Of a stretch of DNA of 64,000 nt, positions 37,323 to 46,045 are shown in pieces; within the stretch, counting starts at the first letter, position 1; the number at the start of each line of letters is the position of its first letter. Under the pieces are notes generated by a model, which was given only the letters and a program-made list of their open reading frames with translations, did no database searches and had not been told where the DNA came from. Origin of the DNA: Desulfobacterium sp. (GTDB taxonomy: Bacteria > Desulfobacterota > Desulfobacteria > Desulfobacterales > Desulfobacteraceae); the NCBI GenBank assembly GCA_016342325.1, contig JAEINR010000015.1:30605-94604 (forward strand), given 5' to 3'. A program made the position numbers and the translations under genes.

Positions 37323-38282
37323 ATGCGTTATATTTTAAGGTTGTTTCTGAGCACGTTCCTGTTCATAAGTTGTTCGATAAGTTATGCGGATACATCAAAA
37401 TCTCAAGTCGGTAGTTTTCTGGAGTTGAAAAACATTGTACTCGAGATTAATGAACCCCAAGCGACTTTGGTCGTGATGGATGATGATGATACGTTAACAA
37501 TGATGCGATGTTTGAATGATGTTGAGCCCAGCAGTTGTCAATATCTTGGTGGTCCTGCTTGGTATGAGTGGCAATCTGGTTTACTCGGTTCGAAGTCTTT
37601 CTACCGAGTGGCAAAAGATCAAGATGAGTTATTAAAAATATCAGCACTACTATTTGCGATGAATAAAATGGATTATACAGAAGATGATATAGGGTCCATT
37701 CTTAATAGACTATCCGATTCCGGCGTCCGCTTGTTGGTCGAAACAGCGAGGAGCGGCAGTAATCTCTCCGCCACTGAAATGCAACTGGACGATTTAAAAG
37801 TACCGGGTTCTTCCTATGGTAGTTTCCTCGACATGATCAGGAGCAATTCTTTATTTATGAGGGCCATGAACAGCCCCAGTTTACCCAGTCCATTTACGCC
37901 ATGTGATATCCCCGGCTCCAGAGAAGTAAGTTATCAACAAGGGGTTATGTATGTGGCCGGGCAAAACAAAGGAATTATGCTGATTTGCTTGCTAAGCTAC
38001 TATGAGAATGACAATTCAGGGAACACATCTTTGCCTATAAAAAATATCGTGTTTATTGACGACACACAAAAAAATGTAGATGATGTTTATAATGCCTTCA
38101 AAAACAGTACCCGTTACCAAGTAAAAGCGCTGCATTACACAGCCCTTGACAGTCATAAACAGGCATTGACAAAACCTGGGAAAGAGGGGGAAATGCTGCA
38201 AAACAAAGCGAAAGAACGTTGGGATGCGATTCATTCTACACTATCCAAACAGCTGTTATCTCCTGCGACTGGAAAAAAGTAA
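37323..38282 (+). CDS. DUF2608-type HAD-like protein, secreted
   Basis: This 319-residue protein begins with a signal peptide (LRLFLSTFLFISCSISYADT). The segment ATLVVMDDDDTLTMM is a HAD-like phosphatase motif with the DxD pair, and NIVFIDDTQKNVDDVYNAF towards the end is the matching acidic motif. Together with GGPAWYEWQ these fit DUF2608, a HAD family I associate with intracellular pathogens such as Legionella, Coxiella and Chlamydia. Why it appears here is unclear; transfer is likely. It follows the nucleoside hydrolase by 67 bases and may be a phosphatase acting in the periplasm. Confidence 0.72.
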   Translation: MRYILRLFLSTFLFISCSISYADTSKSQVGSFLELKNIVLEINEPQATLVVMDDDDTLTMMRCLNDVEPSSCQYLGGPAWYEWQSGLLGSKSFYRVAKDQDELLKISALLFAMNKMDYTEDDIGSILNRLSDSGVRLLVETARSGSNLSATEMQLDDLKVPGSSYGSFLDMIRSNSLFMRAMNSPSLPSPFTPCDIPGSREVSYQQGVMYVAGQNKGIMLICLLSYYENDNSGNTSLPIKNIVFIDDTQKNVDDVYNAFKNSTRYQVKALHYTALDSHKQALTKPGKEGEMLQNKAKERWDAIHSTLSKQLLSPATGKK

Positions 38283-38413
38283 AAAGTAAAAACGACCATG
38301 AAAGGTGAACTGAATCACTTGCTCGATATTGTAAAAACCGCTCCTTGATGATACCATATCATTCGAGAGCAGTTTAGTATTTAATAATGTCAGTCACAAC
38401 TTATGGAATAACT

Positions 38414-38707
38414 ATGAAAAAAACGTTTAATTTGACCCATCCAAAGATCAAGACACCAAGGCTTGTTGAAGCAATCAAACATGAAGTTAAAAAATATATA
38501 AAGAGAGAATGTAAAAAGACGCTGCCCGACAATGTCGATTTTTGGGATTTTGACTGCCGGTTCGGCATTGACAAAACAGACAGTAAAGGTATTCATGTGT
38601 CCGACATTAATAAACACATTTCCCAGGCCGAATCAGAACAACTCGAATCCTTTTATCTGGAAATCCTGGCCAAACCCGGACATCGAACTAAAAAGCCCAT
38701 TGAGTAA
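38414..38707 (+). CDS. DUF6172-type small protein
   Basis: This protein of 97 residues starts at ATG 38414, read as MKKTFNLTHPKIKTPRLVEA. The segment VKKYIKRECKKTLPDNVDFWDFDCRFG is characteristic of the small DUF6172 family, which has no known function. A longer open frame reaches a further ATG at 38387, but the shorter start matches the family. It is lysine-rich with no signal peptide, so probably cytoplasmic. It stands between the DUF2608 gene and a methyltransferase gene, with a terminator downstream. Confidence 0.72.
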   Translation: MKKTFNLTHPKIKTPRLVEAIKHEVKKYIKRECKKTLPDNVDFWDFDCRFGIDKTDSKGIHVSDINKHISQAESEQLESFYLEILAKPGHRTKKPIE

Positions 38708-38785
38708 TTCAGGACAAAGTTAAAGAAGAGATGAAAAAACAGGCAACTACTGTGAAATAAGTATAACAGAACAAGACTTTTCCAG

Positions 38786-38809
38786 AGGGGTGCAAAAAAC
38801 CGCACCCCT
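38786..38809 (+). terminator. Intrinsic terminator upstream of the methyltransferase gene
   Basis: AGGGGTGC (38786-38793) pairs with GCACCCCT (38802-38809) as an 8-bp stem with an 8-base loop, followed by TGTATTTT. It lies after the DUF6172 gene and before the promoter area of the methyltransferase gene. Confidence 0.75.
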
Positions 38810-38850
38810 GTATTTTCACGTTAGTTTTGTATCAATTTAAAGGAGTTTTA

Positions 38851-39357
38851 ATGGACAAAGAAAACAATCTGTTTTTTAGCAATCAGTTCGCCTTAAAATA
38901 TGACGAGTTAGTAGGGAAACAGAATTGGTACGGTGCTGAAATTTTATTGGGTATGATATTTAATTATTTAAAGCCGAAAGATAAAATTTTAGACATCGGT
39001 ATAGGAACAGGGTTGAGTGCAAGCGGTTTTCACACTTTGGGTTTAGAGGTATATGGTCTCGATTATTCCAATGAGATGTTAGAAGTATGCAGGCAAAAAG
39101 ATATCTCAGTGGATTTAAAACAATTCGACCTTAATGATACACCATTACCATACCCTTCAAATTTTTTTGATCATATCAGTGCGAATGCCATACTATATTT
39201 TATTGATAGATTAGATAATCTCTTTGAAGAAATATCCAGAATAATCAAAAAAAATGGGTTTACCCTATTGAAAAAAATAGAATTTATTGCTGAAAATTTT
39301 CAAATGGAAGGCAACTCAGTTTCTTTTATACTATATGTAACGAAAGCGAACCAATAA
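38851..39357 (+). CDS. Class I SAM-dependent methyltransferase
   Basis: This 168-residue protein has a Rossmann-like SAM site: ILDIGIGTGLSASGFHTLG as motif I, VYGLDYSNEMLEVCRQK for the acidic residue after beta 2, and DHISANAILYFIDRLD as motif IV. The start at 38851 follows AAAGGAG. It is short for the family and lacks the last strands, so it may be a truncated or minimal form. The substrate is unknown. The gene is AT-rich like the rest of this block and converges on a minus-strand gene 10 bases away. Confidence 0.82.
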   Translation: MDKENNLFFSNQFALKYDELVGKQNWYGAEILLGMIFNYLKPKDKILDIGIGTGLSASGFHTLGLEVYGLDYSNEMLEVCRQKDISVDLKQFDLNDTPLPYPSNFFDHISANAILYFIDRLDNLFEEISRIIKKNGFTLLKKIEFIAENFQMEGNSVSFILYVTKANQ

Positions 39358-39367
39358 AAGCGAGTTT

Positions 39368-39991
39368 TCACGGTGTCCGGGGTTTGTTTCTTTCGTCAAG
39401 TCTCTTCAGGAGTCCTGAAAATTTTTCATTTTTTATGACCGAGTCAAACTGGGAGCGATAATTTTTTACCACGCTCACCCCTTCGATCACCATATCGTAA
39501 GCCAGCCAGTTGGTTTCTCTTTTGATGAGCTTATAAATAATGACATTTTTTTGGCCCCTGCGGACAAAATGTGTAAAAACAGCCGATCTGGGGTCTTTTA
39601 TGATTTGCTTTTCAAATACCACCGGTTCTCCTGAATAGCTATCCAGCTTGCCGACGTAGGTGTTCTTGATGAGGGTTGAGTATTTTTCCACGAACTGTTC
39701 CTTTTCCCCGGAACCGATCTCCTCCCAGTGCCGGGCAAGGGTAAGCCTGCTCATCTCCTGGAAATCGAAGCGGTTATCAACGATGTCCATTATCATTTGT
39801 CTTCTTTTCCCCCTTTTCTCATCCGGGGCAAGCTCAGGGTCGTTCAGCAAGTTAAGCACCTGGTTCACTGAGTCTCTGACCTGATTTATAGGGTCTGGCG
39901 TGCCGGCGCTTCCAGGCCAGCTGAAGGATAACAGGATCAATAGAATCAATCCTGGGACGACTGCTTTTCTCCAGTAGTGGATATTTTCCAT
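39368..39991 (-). CDS. Second MlaC-like phospholipid-binding protein
   Basis: The 207-residue product has a signal sequence (VPGLILLILLSFSWPGSAG) and the MlaC/Ttg2D pattern: VDNRFDFQEMSRLTLARHW, then YVGKLDSYSGEPVVFEKQI and YDMVIEGVSVVKNYRSQFDSVI. It resembles the mlaC at 28.2 kb but shows only partial identity, so it is an old paralogue. It is divergent from an RND exporter gene, and the two together look like a hopanoid or lipid export unit. Its job in lipid carriage is inferred from the family. Confidence 0.88.
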   Translation of the reverse strand: MENIHYWRKAVVPGLILLILLSFSWPGSAGTPDPINQVRDSVNQVLNLLNDPELAPDEKRGKRRQMIMDIVDNRFDFQEMSRLTLARHWEEIGSGEKEQFVEKYSTLIKNTYVGKLDSYSGEPVVFEKQIIKDPRSAVFTHFVRRGQKNVIIYKLIKRETNWLAYDMVIEGVSVVKNYRSQFDSVIKNEKFSGLLKRLDERNKPRTP

Positions 39992-40154
39992 GGTTAATGT
40001 CCTTTGGTTGATGCTAATTTCCGTAATTATATCAGAAAATACGCCTAGGGGAATATTTTTTCGACCTGAATCGCATTTAGTGGTATCATGTGAAAACCGT
40101 TCTTTATTTTATCGTGTTTCATAAACCCGTTCCTTAACGGCAAATGGATCGCAT

Positions 40155-42656
40155 ATGCTAATCGACCTATACGACAGGCTGATCCTCAAACGTCCCCTTG
40201 CAACGCTGCTTGTTCTGGCGATTGTAACCGGTATCTTCGCCGGTGCCATACACCGGTTCAAACTCGATGCATCGGCCGACTCCCTTGTCCTTGAGAACGA
40301 TCATGCCCTCCGGTACTACAGGAAAACAACCGCCCATTACGGCTCCCGGGACTATCTGATCATCACCTTCACTCCCCATGGGAATCTCTTTTCCCAAAGC
40401 GGCCTTGGAAAGTTGAAACGCATTCGGGATGATTTAAAGCAGCTTAAAGGGATTGATTCCGTCACCACCATTCTGGATGCGCCCCTGCTGTTTAGTCCCC
40501 TTGTTTCCTTGGGCGGGATGCACGGCGAGATCCGAACCCTCGAAACCCCGGGTGTTGATTTTTCCCTTGCCAGGCAAGAGTTCCAGGAGAACCCCATCTA
40601 CGCAGGACGGCTGGTCAGCAGGGACAACAGGACCACCGCCCTCCTCGTCAACCTGCCCCTGGACCTCGAAAACCAGGAACTTCTGCGCAGGAGAACCCAG
40701 TTGAGGGAGAAAAAAGACAACGCACAGCTGACAGCAAAGGAGGTAACGGAGCTGAAGGCGGTTTCCCAGGGGTATCGAAAGCGCTCCACGGAGCTGATGA
40801 TCCAACAGAGACTGGATGTCGCGGCCATCAGGGAGATCATGGACCGGCATCGGGATCACGGGACCCTTTTTCTGGGGGGCGTTCCCATGATCGTTTCAGA
40901 TATGGTCTCCTATATCAGGAACGATCTTCTGGTGTTCGGCGTGGGCGTGCTCCTCTTTATCATCATCACCATGTGGATGATTTTCAGGAGCGTCCGCTGG
41001 GTGATCCTGCCCTTGTTCTGCTGTTTTGCCGCCATTTTAACCATGATGGGATTTCTGGGCATGGTGGACTGGCGGGTGACCGTGATCTCCTCCAACTTTA
41101 TCTCCCTGATGATCATCATCACCATTTCCATGACCGTCCACCTTGTGGTGCGCTACCGGGAGCTATGCAACAATGATGAACAGGCCGATCAGAGAACCCT
41201 TATCAGGGAAGCGGTTCGGTTAAAGGCGATCCCCTGCCTCTATACCACCCTCACCACCATAGCGGCATTCGGCTCCCTCACCGTCAGTTCCATCCGTCCG
41301 GTCATGGACTTCGGAATGATGATGTCCCTGGGGCTGTTTGCGTCCTATCTCATCTCCTTTATCCTGCTGCCTGCGGGCGCCATGCTTCTGAAAAGGGAGA
41401 GACCTGCCCCTGCCGGTTCCTCCTCTCCCCTGACCCTCTGGTTTGCCGCCTTTACCGAGGCCCACGGCATAAAGGTCCTGTGGTTCAGTATCCTTCTCGG
41501 TCTCCTGAGCGCCATGGGGATCTCGAGGTTGGTCGTGGAGAACCGGTTTATCGATTACTTCAGGGAGTCCACAGAGATCTACCAGGGCCTTGTCACCATC
41601 GACAGGGAGCTGGGCGGCACCACCCCTCTGGACCTGATCATCGATTTCAAGCAGGAGGAACTAGAACCCAACGCTTACGATGCCGGGGACGATGACCTAC
41701 TCGACCTGGAGGAAGAGGATGACAAAGACAGCGCGAAATACTGGTTCAAATCCTTCCGGCTCGAACGTTTGGAAAAGGTCCACGATTTTCTTGCAGGACT
41801 CCCGGAGACCGGAAACGTGCTTTCCATCGTCACCTTTATGAAGGTGGTCACCCGGCTCAATGGCGGCGTGCCCCTGGACGATTACGAACTTGCCATCATG
41901 TACGACAAGATTCCCGGGGAAATCAAAGAAATGCTGATCTCCCCCTATGTTTCCGTTGAGCACAACCAAGTCCGGATTGCCATGCGGGTCAGGGAATCGG
42001 ACAAAAACCTTGCCAGGGAGGCGTTGCTCGGCAAAATCCGCGCCTTCTTAATTGAAAAGATGGCGTTTCAACCGGAACAAATCCACCTCACCAATATGCT
42101 GGTGCTCTACAACAATATGCTCCAGAGCCTCTTCAGGTCACAAATCATGACCCTGGGATTGGTGTTCTTCGGCATCCTGATCATGTTCCTGGTGCTGTTC
42201 AGGTCCTTGTACATCGCCGTGATCGCCATCATCCCCAACCTACTGCCGGCCGCCATGGTACTGGGGAGCATGGGCTGGCTGGGCATCCCCCTGGACATGA
42301 TGACCATCACCATTGCCGCCATCACCATCGGCATCGGGGTGGACAACACCATCCATTACATCCACCGCTTCAAAAAGGAATTCAAAACGGACAGGGACTA
42401 CATGGCCTGCTTGTACCGCTGCCATGGCAGTATCGGACGGGCCATGTTCTATACCTCGCTGACCATCATCGCAGGTTTTTCCATACTCACGGCCTCGAAC
42501 TTTATCCCCACCATCTACTTCGGCCTGTTCACGGGATTCGGCATGTTCACCGCCCTGCTTGCGGCCTTGACCCTGCTGCCCCAGCTCCTCGTCACCCTGA
42601 AACCCCTGGGGCCTGGGGCAGTTTCATCATCCTCCAAAGGATTTACCCCACAATAA
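40155..42656 (+). CDS. RND superfamily exporter (MMPL/HpnN-like)
   Basis: This 833-residue membrane protein has two halves of the RND type, each with one N-terminal membrane helix (LATLLVLAIVTGIFAGAI), a large periplasmic loop, and then five helices: ISLMIIITISMTVHLVVRYRE in the first half and MMTITIAAITIGIGVDNTIH in the second. The acidic insertion DDDLLDLEEEDDKD in the second loop is odd. The size and topology match the sterol/hopanoid/lipid-exporting branch rather than drug efflux pumps. With the divergent MlaC-like gene it may move a lipid across the periplasm, as the HpnN/Mla-linked pairs do. Substrate is inferred. Confidence 0.85.
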   Translation: MLIDLYDRLILKRPLATLLVLAIVTGIFAGAIHRFKLDASADSLVLENDHALRYYRKTTAHYGSRDYLIITFTPHGNLFSQSGLGKLKRIRDDLKQLKGIDSVTTILDAPLLFSPLVSLGGMHGEIRTLETPGVDFSLARQEFQENPIYAGRLVSRDNRTTALLVNLPLDLENQELLRRRTQLREKKDNAQLTAKEVTELKAVSQGYRKRSTELMIQQRLDVAAIREIMDRHRDHGTLFLGGVPMIVSDMVSYIRNDLLVFGVGVLLFIIITMWMIFRSVRWVILPLFCCFAAILTMMGFLGMVDWRVTVISSNFISLMIIITISMTVHLVVRYRELCNNDEQADQRTLIREAVRLKAIPCLYTTLTTIAAFGSLTVSSIRPVMDFGMMMSLGLFASYLISFILLPAGAMLLKRERPAPAGSSSPLTLWFAAFTEAHGIKVLWFSILLGLLSAMGISRLVVENRFIDYFRESTEIYQGLVTIDRELGGTTPLDLIIDFKQEELEPNAYDAGDDDLLDLEEEDDKDSAKYWFKSFRLERLEKVHDFLAGLPETGNVLSIVTFMKVVTRLNGGVPLDDYELAIMYDKIPGEIKEMLISPYVSVEHNQVRIAMRVRESDKNLAREALLGKIRAFLIEKMAFQPEQIHLTNMLVLYNNMLQSLFRSQIMTLGLVFFGILIMFLVLFRSLYIAVIAIIPNLLPAAMVLGSMGWLGIPLDMMTITIAAITIGIGVDNTIHYIHRFKKEFKTDRDYMACLYRCHGSIGRAMFYTSLTIIAGFSILTASNFIPTIYFGLFTGFGMFTALLAALTLLPQLLVTLKPLGPGAVSSSSKGFTPQ

Positions 42657-42679
42657 GGGTGTCATAACGGAAAGGAGAC

Positions 42680-43501
42680 CTACTCCCACATTTTCAGGAC
42701 GTCGGTCTGATGGATGGTGGGCAGGTAATATTCAATCTCGGGGTGTTTCGCCACCAGGGCATCCCGGTACCGGATCCGCTTTGTGATTAACGTATTGTGC
42801 CTGTCCACCTTGCGCCGGTACTTCATATAGTAGGCATCGTAGTTTTCGCGGTGCTTGGAGCTTTTCAGATCAATGTTTCTGAAATTATCAACAGTGTAGC
42901 GAAGGAGCTCCTCAAAGGCCGGTAGATAATCCGCCAGGCTCTCTAAATGGGTAACGACTGCAGGATCGGAATAGTAACTTTCCAATATAAGAAGGGTGTC
43001 TGCCCCCTCCTTTTCCAGCACACCCCTGTAATCCCGGGTAAAGGCAAGGAATCGTTCAATATCCCCCTTGTTTTCGATCCTCCGGGCCTGGACCGTCCCG
43101 ATGTAGGCGAGGCTCTCTCCAATACCCGTGCGGGTGGATTCGACCTTGCTCATCATCTCCAGCTTCTCAATGGCTTCGTCAAGGGCGATGGTTGACTTCT
43201 TGAGTTGTTTGCTCAGCTGCACCAGCTGTCTTCCAACGGGGGAATAGTCGGCGTATTTGAAATTGATTTTATCCTGAATGTAGATGTACCCCTCCCCTGC
43301 ACCGACCAGGACAAAGCTCAGGCAGAAAAGCATCATAAACAGAACCCTGTGTGTCTGGCTTGCCTTGAAAAAATAGTAGGGTGCCGTCACCGGAGCAAGG
43401 AGAACCACAAGGGGCCACCAGACCGGGGTCTTTTTTACAATGGAAAAGATCAAAAACAGGGATGATACCACCAACGCATATGGGAAATATAGATAGTACA
43501 A
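42680..43501 (-). CDS. Conserved membrane protein of unknown function downstream of comEC
   Basis: The gene ends at 42680 and most probably starts at the TTG at 43501, because AAGGAG lies inside the comEC end just ahead of it; this makes a 273-residue protein that starts YYLYFPYALVVSSLFLIF. A longer open frame running back into comEC lacks the usual N-terminus. The first 90 residues carry three membrane segments; the rest is charged and helical (LSKQLKKSTIALDEAIEKLEMMSKVES), suggesting a cytoplasmic or periplasmic coiled coil. I recognise no family. It is two bases downstream of comEC, so translation is likely coupled. Confidence 0.7.
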   Translation of the reverse strand: MYYLYFPYALVVSSLFLIFSIVKKTPVWWPLVVLLAPVTAPYYFFKASQTHRVLFMMLFCLSFVLVGAGEGYIYIQDKINFKYADYSPVGRQLVQLSKQLKKSTIALDEAIEKLEMMSKVESTRTGIGESLAYIGTVQARRIENKGDIERFLAFTRDYRGVLEKEGADTLLILESYYSDPAVVTHLESLADYLPAFEELLRYTVDNFRNIDLKSSKHRENYDAYYMKYRRKVDRHNTLITKRIRYRDALVAKHPEIEYYLPTIHQTDVLKMWE

Positions 43502-43503
43502 GG

Positions 43504-45975
43504 CTACTCTCCTTTTAAGGTCAATATTCGGCAACCACTGGCCGTACACAGAATCCGGACAGCCCCTGAACGATCGGTCCGAAACAGGTTGCAACCTCTT
43601 TTTCTGTATCTTTTAACAACACTTGCATGGGGGAACCCGTAGCGGTTTCTCCACCCACAGGATATAATTACACTCTTGGGAGCTACTTGATCAAGGAAAA
43701 AATCGCTGCTCGAACTGGAACTACCGTGGTGGGGTGCGATCAGGATCGTTGATGCCAGTCGCTCCCCCCTTGCTATAACCAAAGATTGTTCCCCCTGTGC
43801 CAGAAGATCACCGGGAAAAAGGATCCCTGTTTTTCCATGGATGAGTTTAAAAACAATGGAGTTGTTGTTGAGGGCCTCGGTGGTCTCCCTGCCCGCCCCT
43901 GGCGACACAAGGGGGTATAGGAACTCCAGGGAAGTCCCCCCGAAATCAAGACGATCGAGATCCGGTACCGTATCGACCCTGACCCCGCGTTTTGCCACCA
44001 CAGCCATGAGCGCCTTGTAGCTTGCAGAGCTTCCCTGGTCACCATTTTTTATGAATCGCCCTACCTTGAAATTCTCCATAATATAAATAAACCCGTTCAT
44101 GTGGTCGGATTCCGGATGGGTGAGGATAACAGCATCCAGGGTCAAAATCTTCCGCCGACGAAGAAAGGGCGCCACAAGATGCTCCCCCGGATCAAAGTTC
44201 GACGACCGGGAAAATCCGCCGCCGTCCACAAGCACCCTTCTTCCCTGGGGCATCTCGATCAATGCGGCGCTTCCCTGGCCCACATCAAGGACAAACACAG
44301 AAAGCGCCCTGTTAAAAAATCGTTGTTTTATCCACACGGCCTCACTGGCCCCCAGGATCACAAGGGCCGCAACCATCACCGCCCCCCCTGTCTTTTTACA
44401 CCCTTTGACCATGATAAAACCCCCGGCAAATACAAGGTAATAACAGCAGATCTCACAAAGATCCGGGGTCACGGTCCGGGCCCAGAACAGGGAGATGGAA
44501 CTGACCCATCTCAACAACCAGATGCAGGGCCCAAGGATCCATCCCGCGACCGTCAACAAAAAGCCGGATAAAGGGACCGAAACCGGGTAGAAAACCAGGG
44601 CAAACAACCCCAGGGGCACGGCCATGAAACCGGCCCCTGGGATGAGAACGAAATTGGTGAGGATGCCTGCAAACGAGACCTGATTAAAATAATGCATGAC
44701 CAGGGGCTGGGTCCCGAGGATGGCACAGGCCGATATCATGGCGAACATCCCGACTTTATGAAGTAGAGATGGCCGGGGCGTTTTGCCATTTCCCCTTCCC
44801 CTTGCCAGGGACATTCCTCCGACGATGAAAAGGACGGCCACAAATGACAGCTGAAACGATACGGAAAAAAGCGCTCCCGGTTCCACGAGCAAAATGACGA
44901 TAAAGGCAGCGGCAAGGGAGTTAAGCGTATCGGCCTCCTTTTCCATCACATGGGAGACCATAACAACCACGATCATCATCAGTGCCCTGCGGGTGGAGGC
45001 GGAGAACCCGGATAAAAGCGCGTATAATACCAGGGGGACCAGGGTCAACACGGCGGCAAGCTTTCGGCTGTACCCGGGAATCAAAAGCGGTGGCCAGAGG
45101 GAAAAAAGACGGATAAACCCTTGAAATGCGACAAAGGCAACAATGGAGAGGTGGAGCCCTGAAATGGCGAGGATGTGGCCGGCACCGGACCGTGCAAAAA
45201 CGGTTTTAAGTTCTCGGCTGATGGCGCTTCGGTCGCCGGTAACAAGGGCCGTTAAAACCGCTGCAGCATCCTGATTTTTAACGGTCTTGCGGATGTAGGA
45301 GGCAAACCGGCTCCGATAGTTGTAAACCCGGTTTACCAGGACAACCGACATCTCAGGATCATTGGTCCGGGGAAGACAGACAAGGTGCGCTGCCTTGGCC
45401 CAGCCGCTGCAATGGATCTTCCTCAACCCCATGTATCTTGTATAATCAAACCCGCCGGGATTGTTAAAATTGCGAATGGGCTTCAGCACGGTTTGGCAGC
45501 CAATGGGGTCTCCGAACCTGAGATCACGGGAACAATAGTAGATGGAGAGCCTCACCTTGCCCCGGGAAGCAAAACGCTCCTCCCGGGTCTGGCCTGCCCG
45601 CTCAACGGCAAGATCGAACCGGACCCTTTGACCGTGCTGTTCCGGGACCGAAGCGATCCGTCCCTCGACCCAAACCCTTCCCCTGTTACAAAGGCCTGCA
45701 ACATGATCATGGGGTAAATCCGGTTGAATCAGTAAGGAGATGAGGCCATGGCCAAGGACAAAAAAAAGAGCCGCCGGGAGGATCCCCAGGGGCTCTTTTA
45801 TGATCGAAATGGCACCAACGCCCAGAACCAGACTGCTGCCCCAGACAAGAAATGATATTTCGGGAAAGGTGTCCCCGGCCGCAATACCACATCCCAATGC
45901 AATGGCCGGAAGAACAAGGGGAGGCAGGCTCCCTGGTGTCAGGGTTGTCCCATGATCTTCTCCTAACCTGGACAA
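43504..45975 (-). CDS. comEC: ComEC/Rec2 DNA-uptake channel
   Basis: This 823-residue membrane protein has the three parts of ComEC: a DUF4131 N-terminal region (FASRGKVRLSIYY, GDPIGCQTVLKPI), a Competence domain with many membrane helices (ALVTGDRSAISRELKTVFARSGAGHILAISG is split here into GDRSAISRELKTVF and GAGHILAISGLHLSIV), and a C-terminal metallo-beta-lactamase part (FVLDVGQGSAALIEMP, VILTHPESDHMNGF, LIAPHHGSSSS). In competent bacteria it carries single-stranded DNA into the cytoplasm. The frame begins at a TTG inside the repeat at 45959-46025, so the exact start is uncertain. Confidence 0.9.
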   Translation of the reverse strand: MSRLGEDHGTTLTPGSLPPLVLPAIALGCGIAAGDTFPEISFLVWGSSLVLGVGAISIIKEPLGILPAALFFVLGHGLISLLIQPDLPHDHVAGLCNRGRVWVEGRIASVPEQHGQRVRFDLAVERAGQTREERFASRGKVRLSIYYCSRDLRFGDPIGCQTVLKPIRNFNNPGGFDYTRYMGLRKIHCSGWAKAAHLVCLPRTNDPEMSVVLVNRVYNYRSRFASYIRKTVKNQDAAAVLTALVTGDRSAISRELKTVFARSGAGHILAISGLHLSIVAFVAFQGFIRLFSLWPPLLIPGYSRKLAAVLTLVPLVLYALLSGFSASTRRALMMIVVVMVSHVMEKEADTLNSLAAAFIVILLVEPGALFSVSFQLSFVAVLFIVGGMSLARGRGNGKTPRPSLLHKVGMFAMISACAILGTQPLVMHYFNQVSFAGILTNFVLIPGAGFMAVPLGLFALVFYPVSVPLSGFLLTVAGWILGPCIWLLRWVSSISLFWARTVTPDLCEICCYYLVFAGGFIMVKGCKKTGGAVMVAALVILGASEAVWIKQRFFNRALSVFVLDVGQGSAALIEMPQGRRVLVDGGGFSRSSNFDPGEHLVAPFLRRRKILTLDAVILTHPESDHMNGFIYIMENFKVGRFIKNGDQGSSASYKALMAVVAKRGVRVDTVPDLDRLDFGGTSLEFLYPLVSPGAGRETTEALNNNSIVFKLIHGKTGILFPGDLLAQGEQSLVIARGERLASTILIAPHHGSSSSSSDFFLDQVAPKSVIISCGWRNRYGFPHASVVKRYRKRGCNLFRTDRSGAVRILCTASGCRILTLKGE

Positions 45976-46025
45976 GCCAGGACCCTAAAAAAATCTGATT
46001 CTCTTGCCAAAACACTGCGAAAATC
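45959..46025 (-). repeat. ~66-nt dispersed repeat, copy A (upstream of comEC)
   Basis: On the minus strand this copy contains TTGGCAAGAGAATCA, then a T-rich spacer, then TTGTCCAGGTTAGGAGA. The same order occurs at 47350-47417 and 51838-51903. The 3' end overlaps the start of comEC, and CCTGG and CCAGG in the second half can pair as a small hairpin. Confidence 0.75.
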
Positions 46026-46045
46026 AGGGATAGAAAGCTAAATCG

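Noticed and set aside
43504..43594. Extension of the membrane-protein gene at 42680 into comEC
   Set aside because: The TTG at 43501 has a Shine-Dalgarno site at the right distance, and the extension lacks conserved features.
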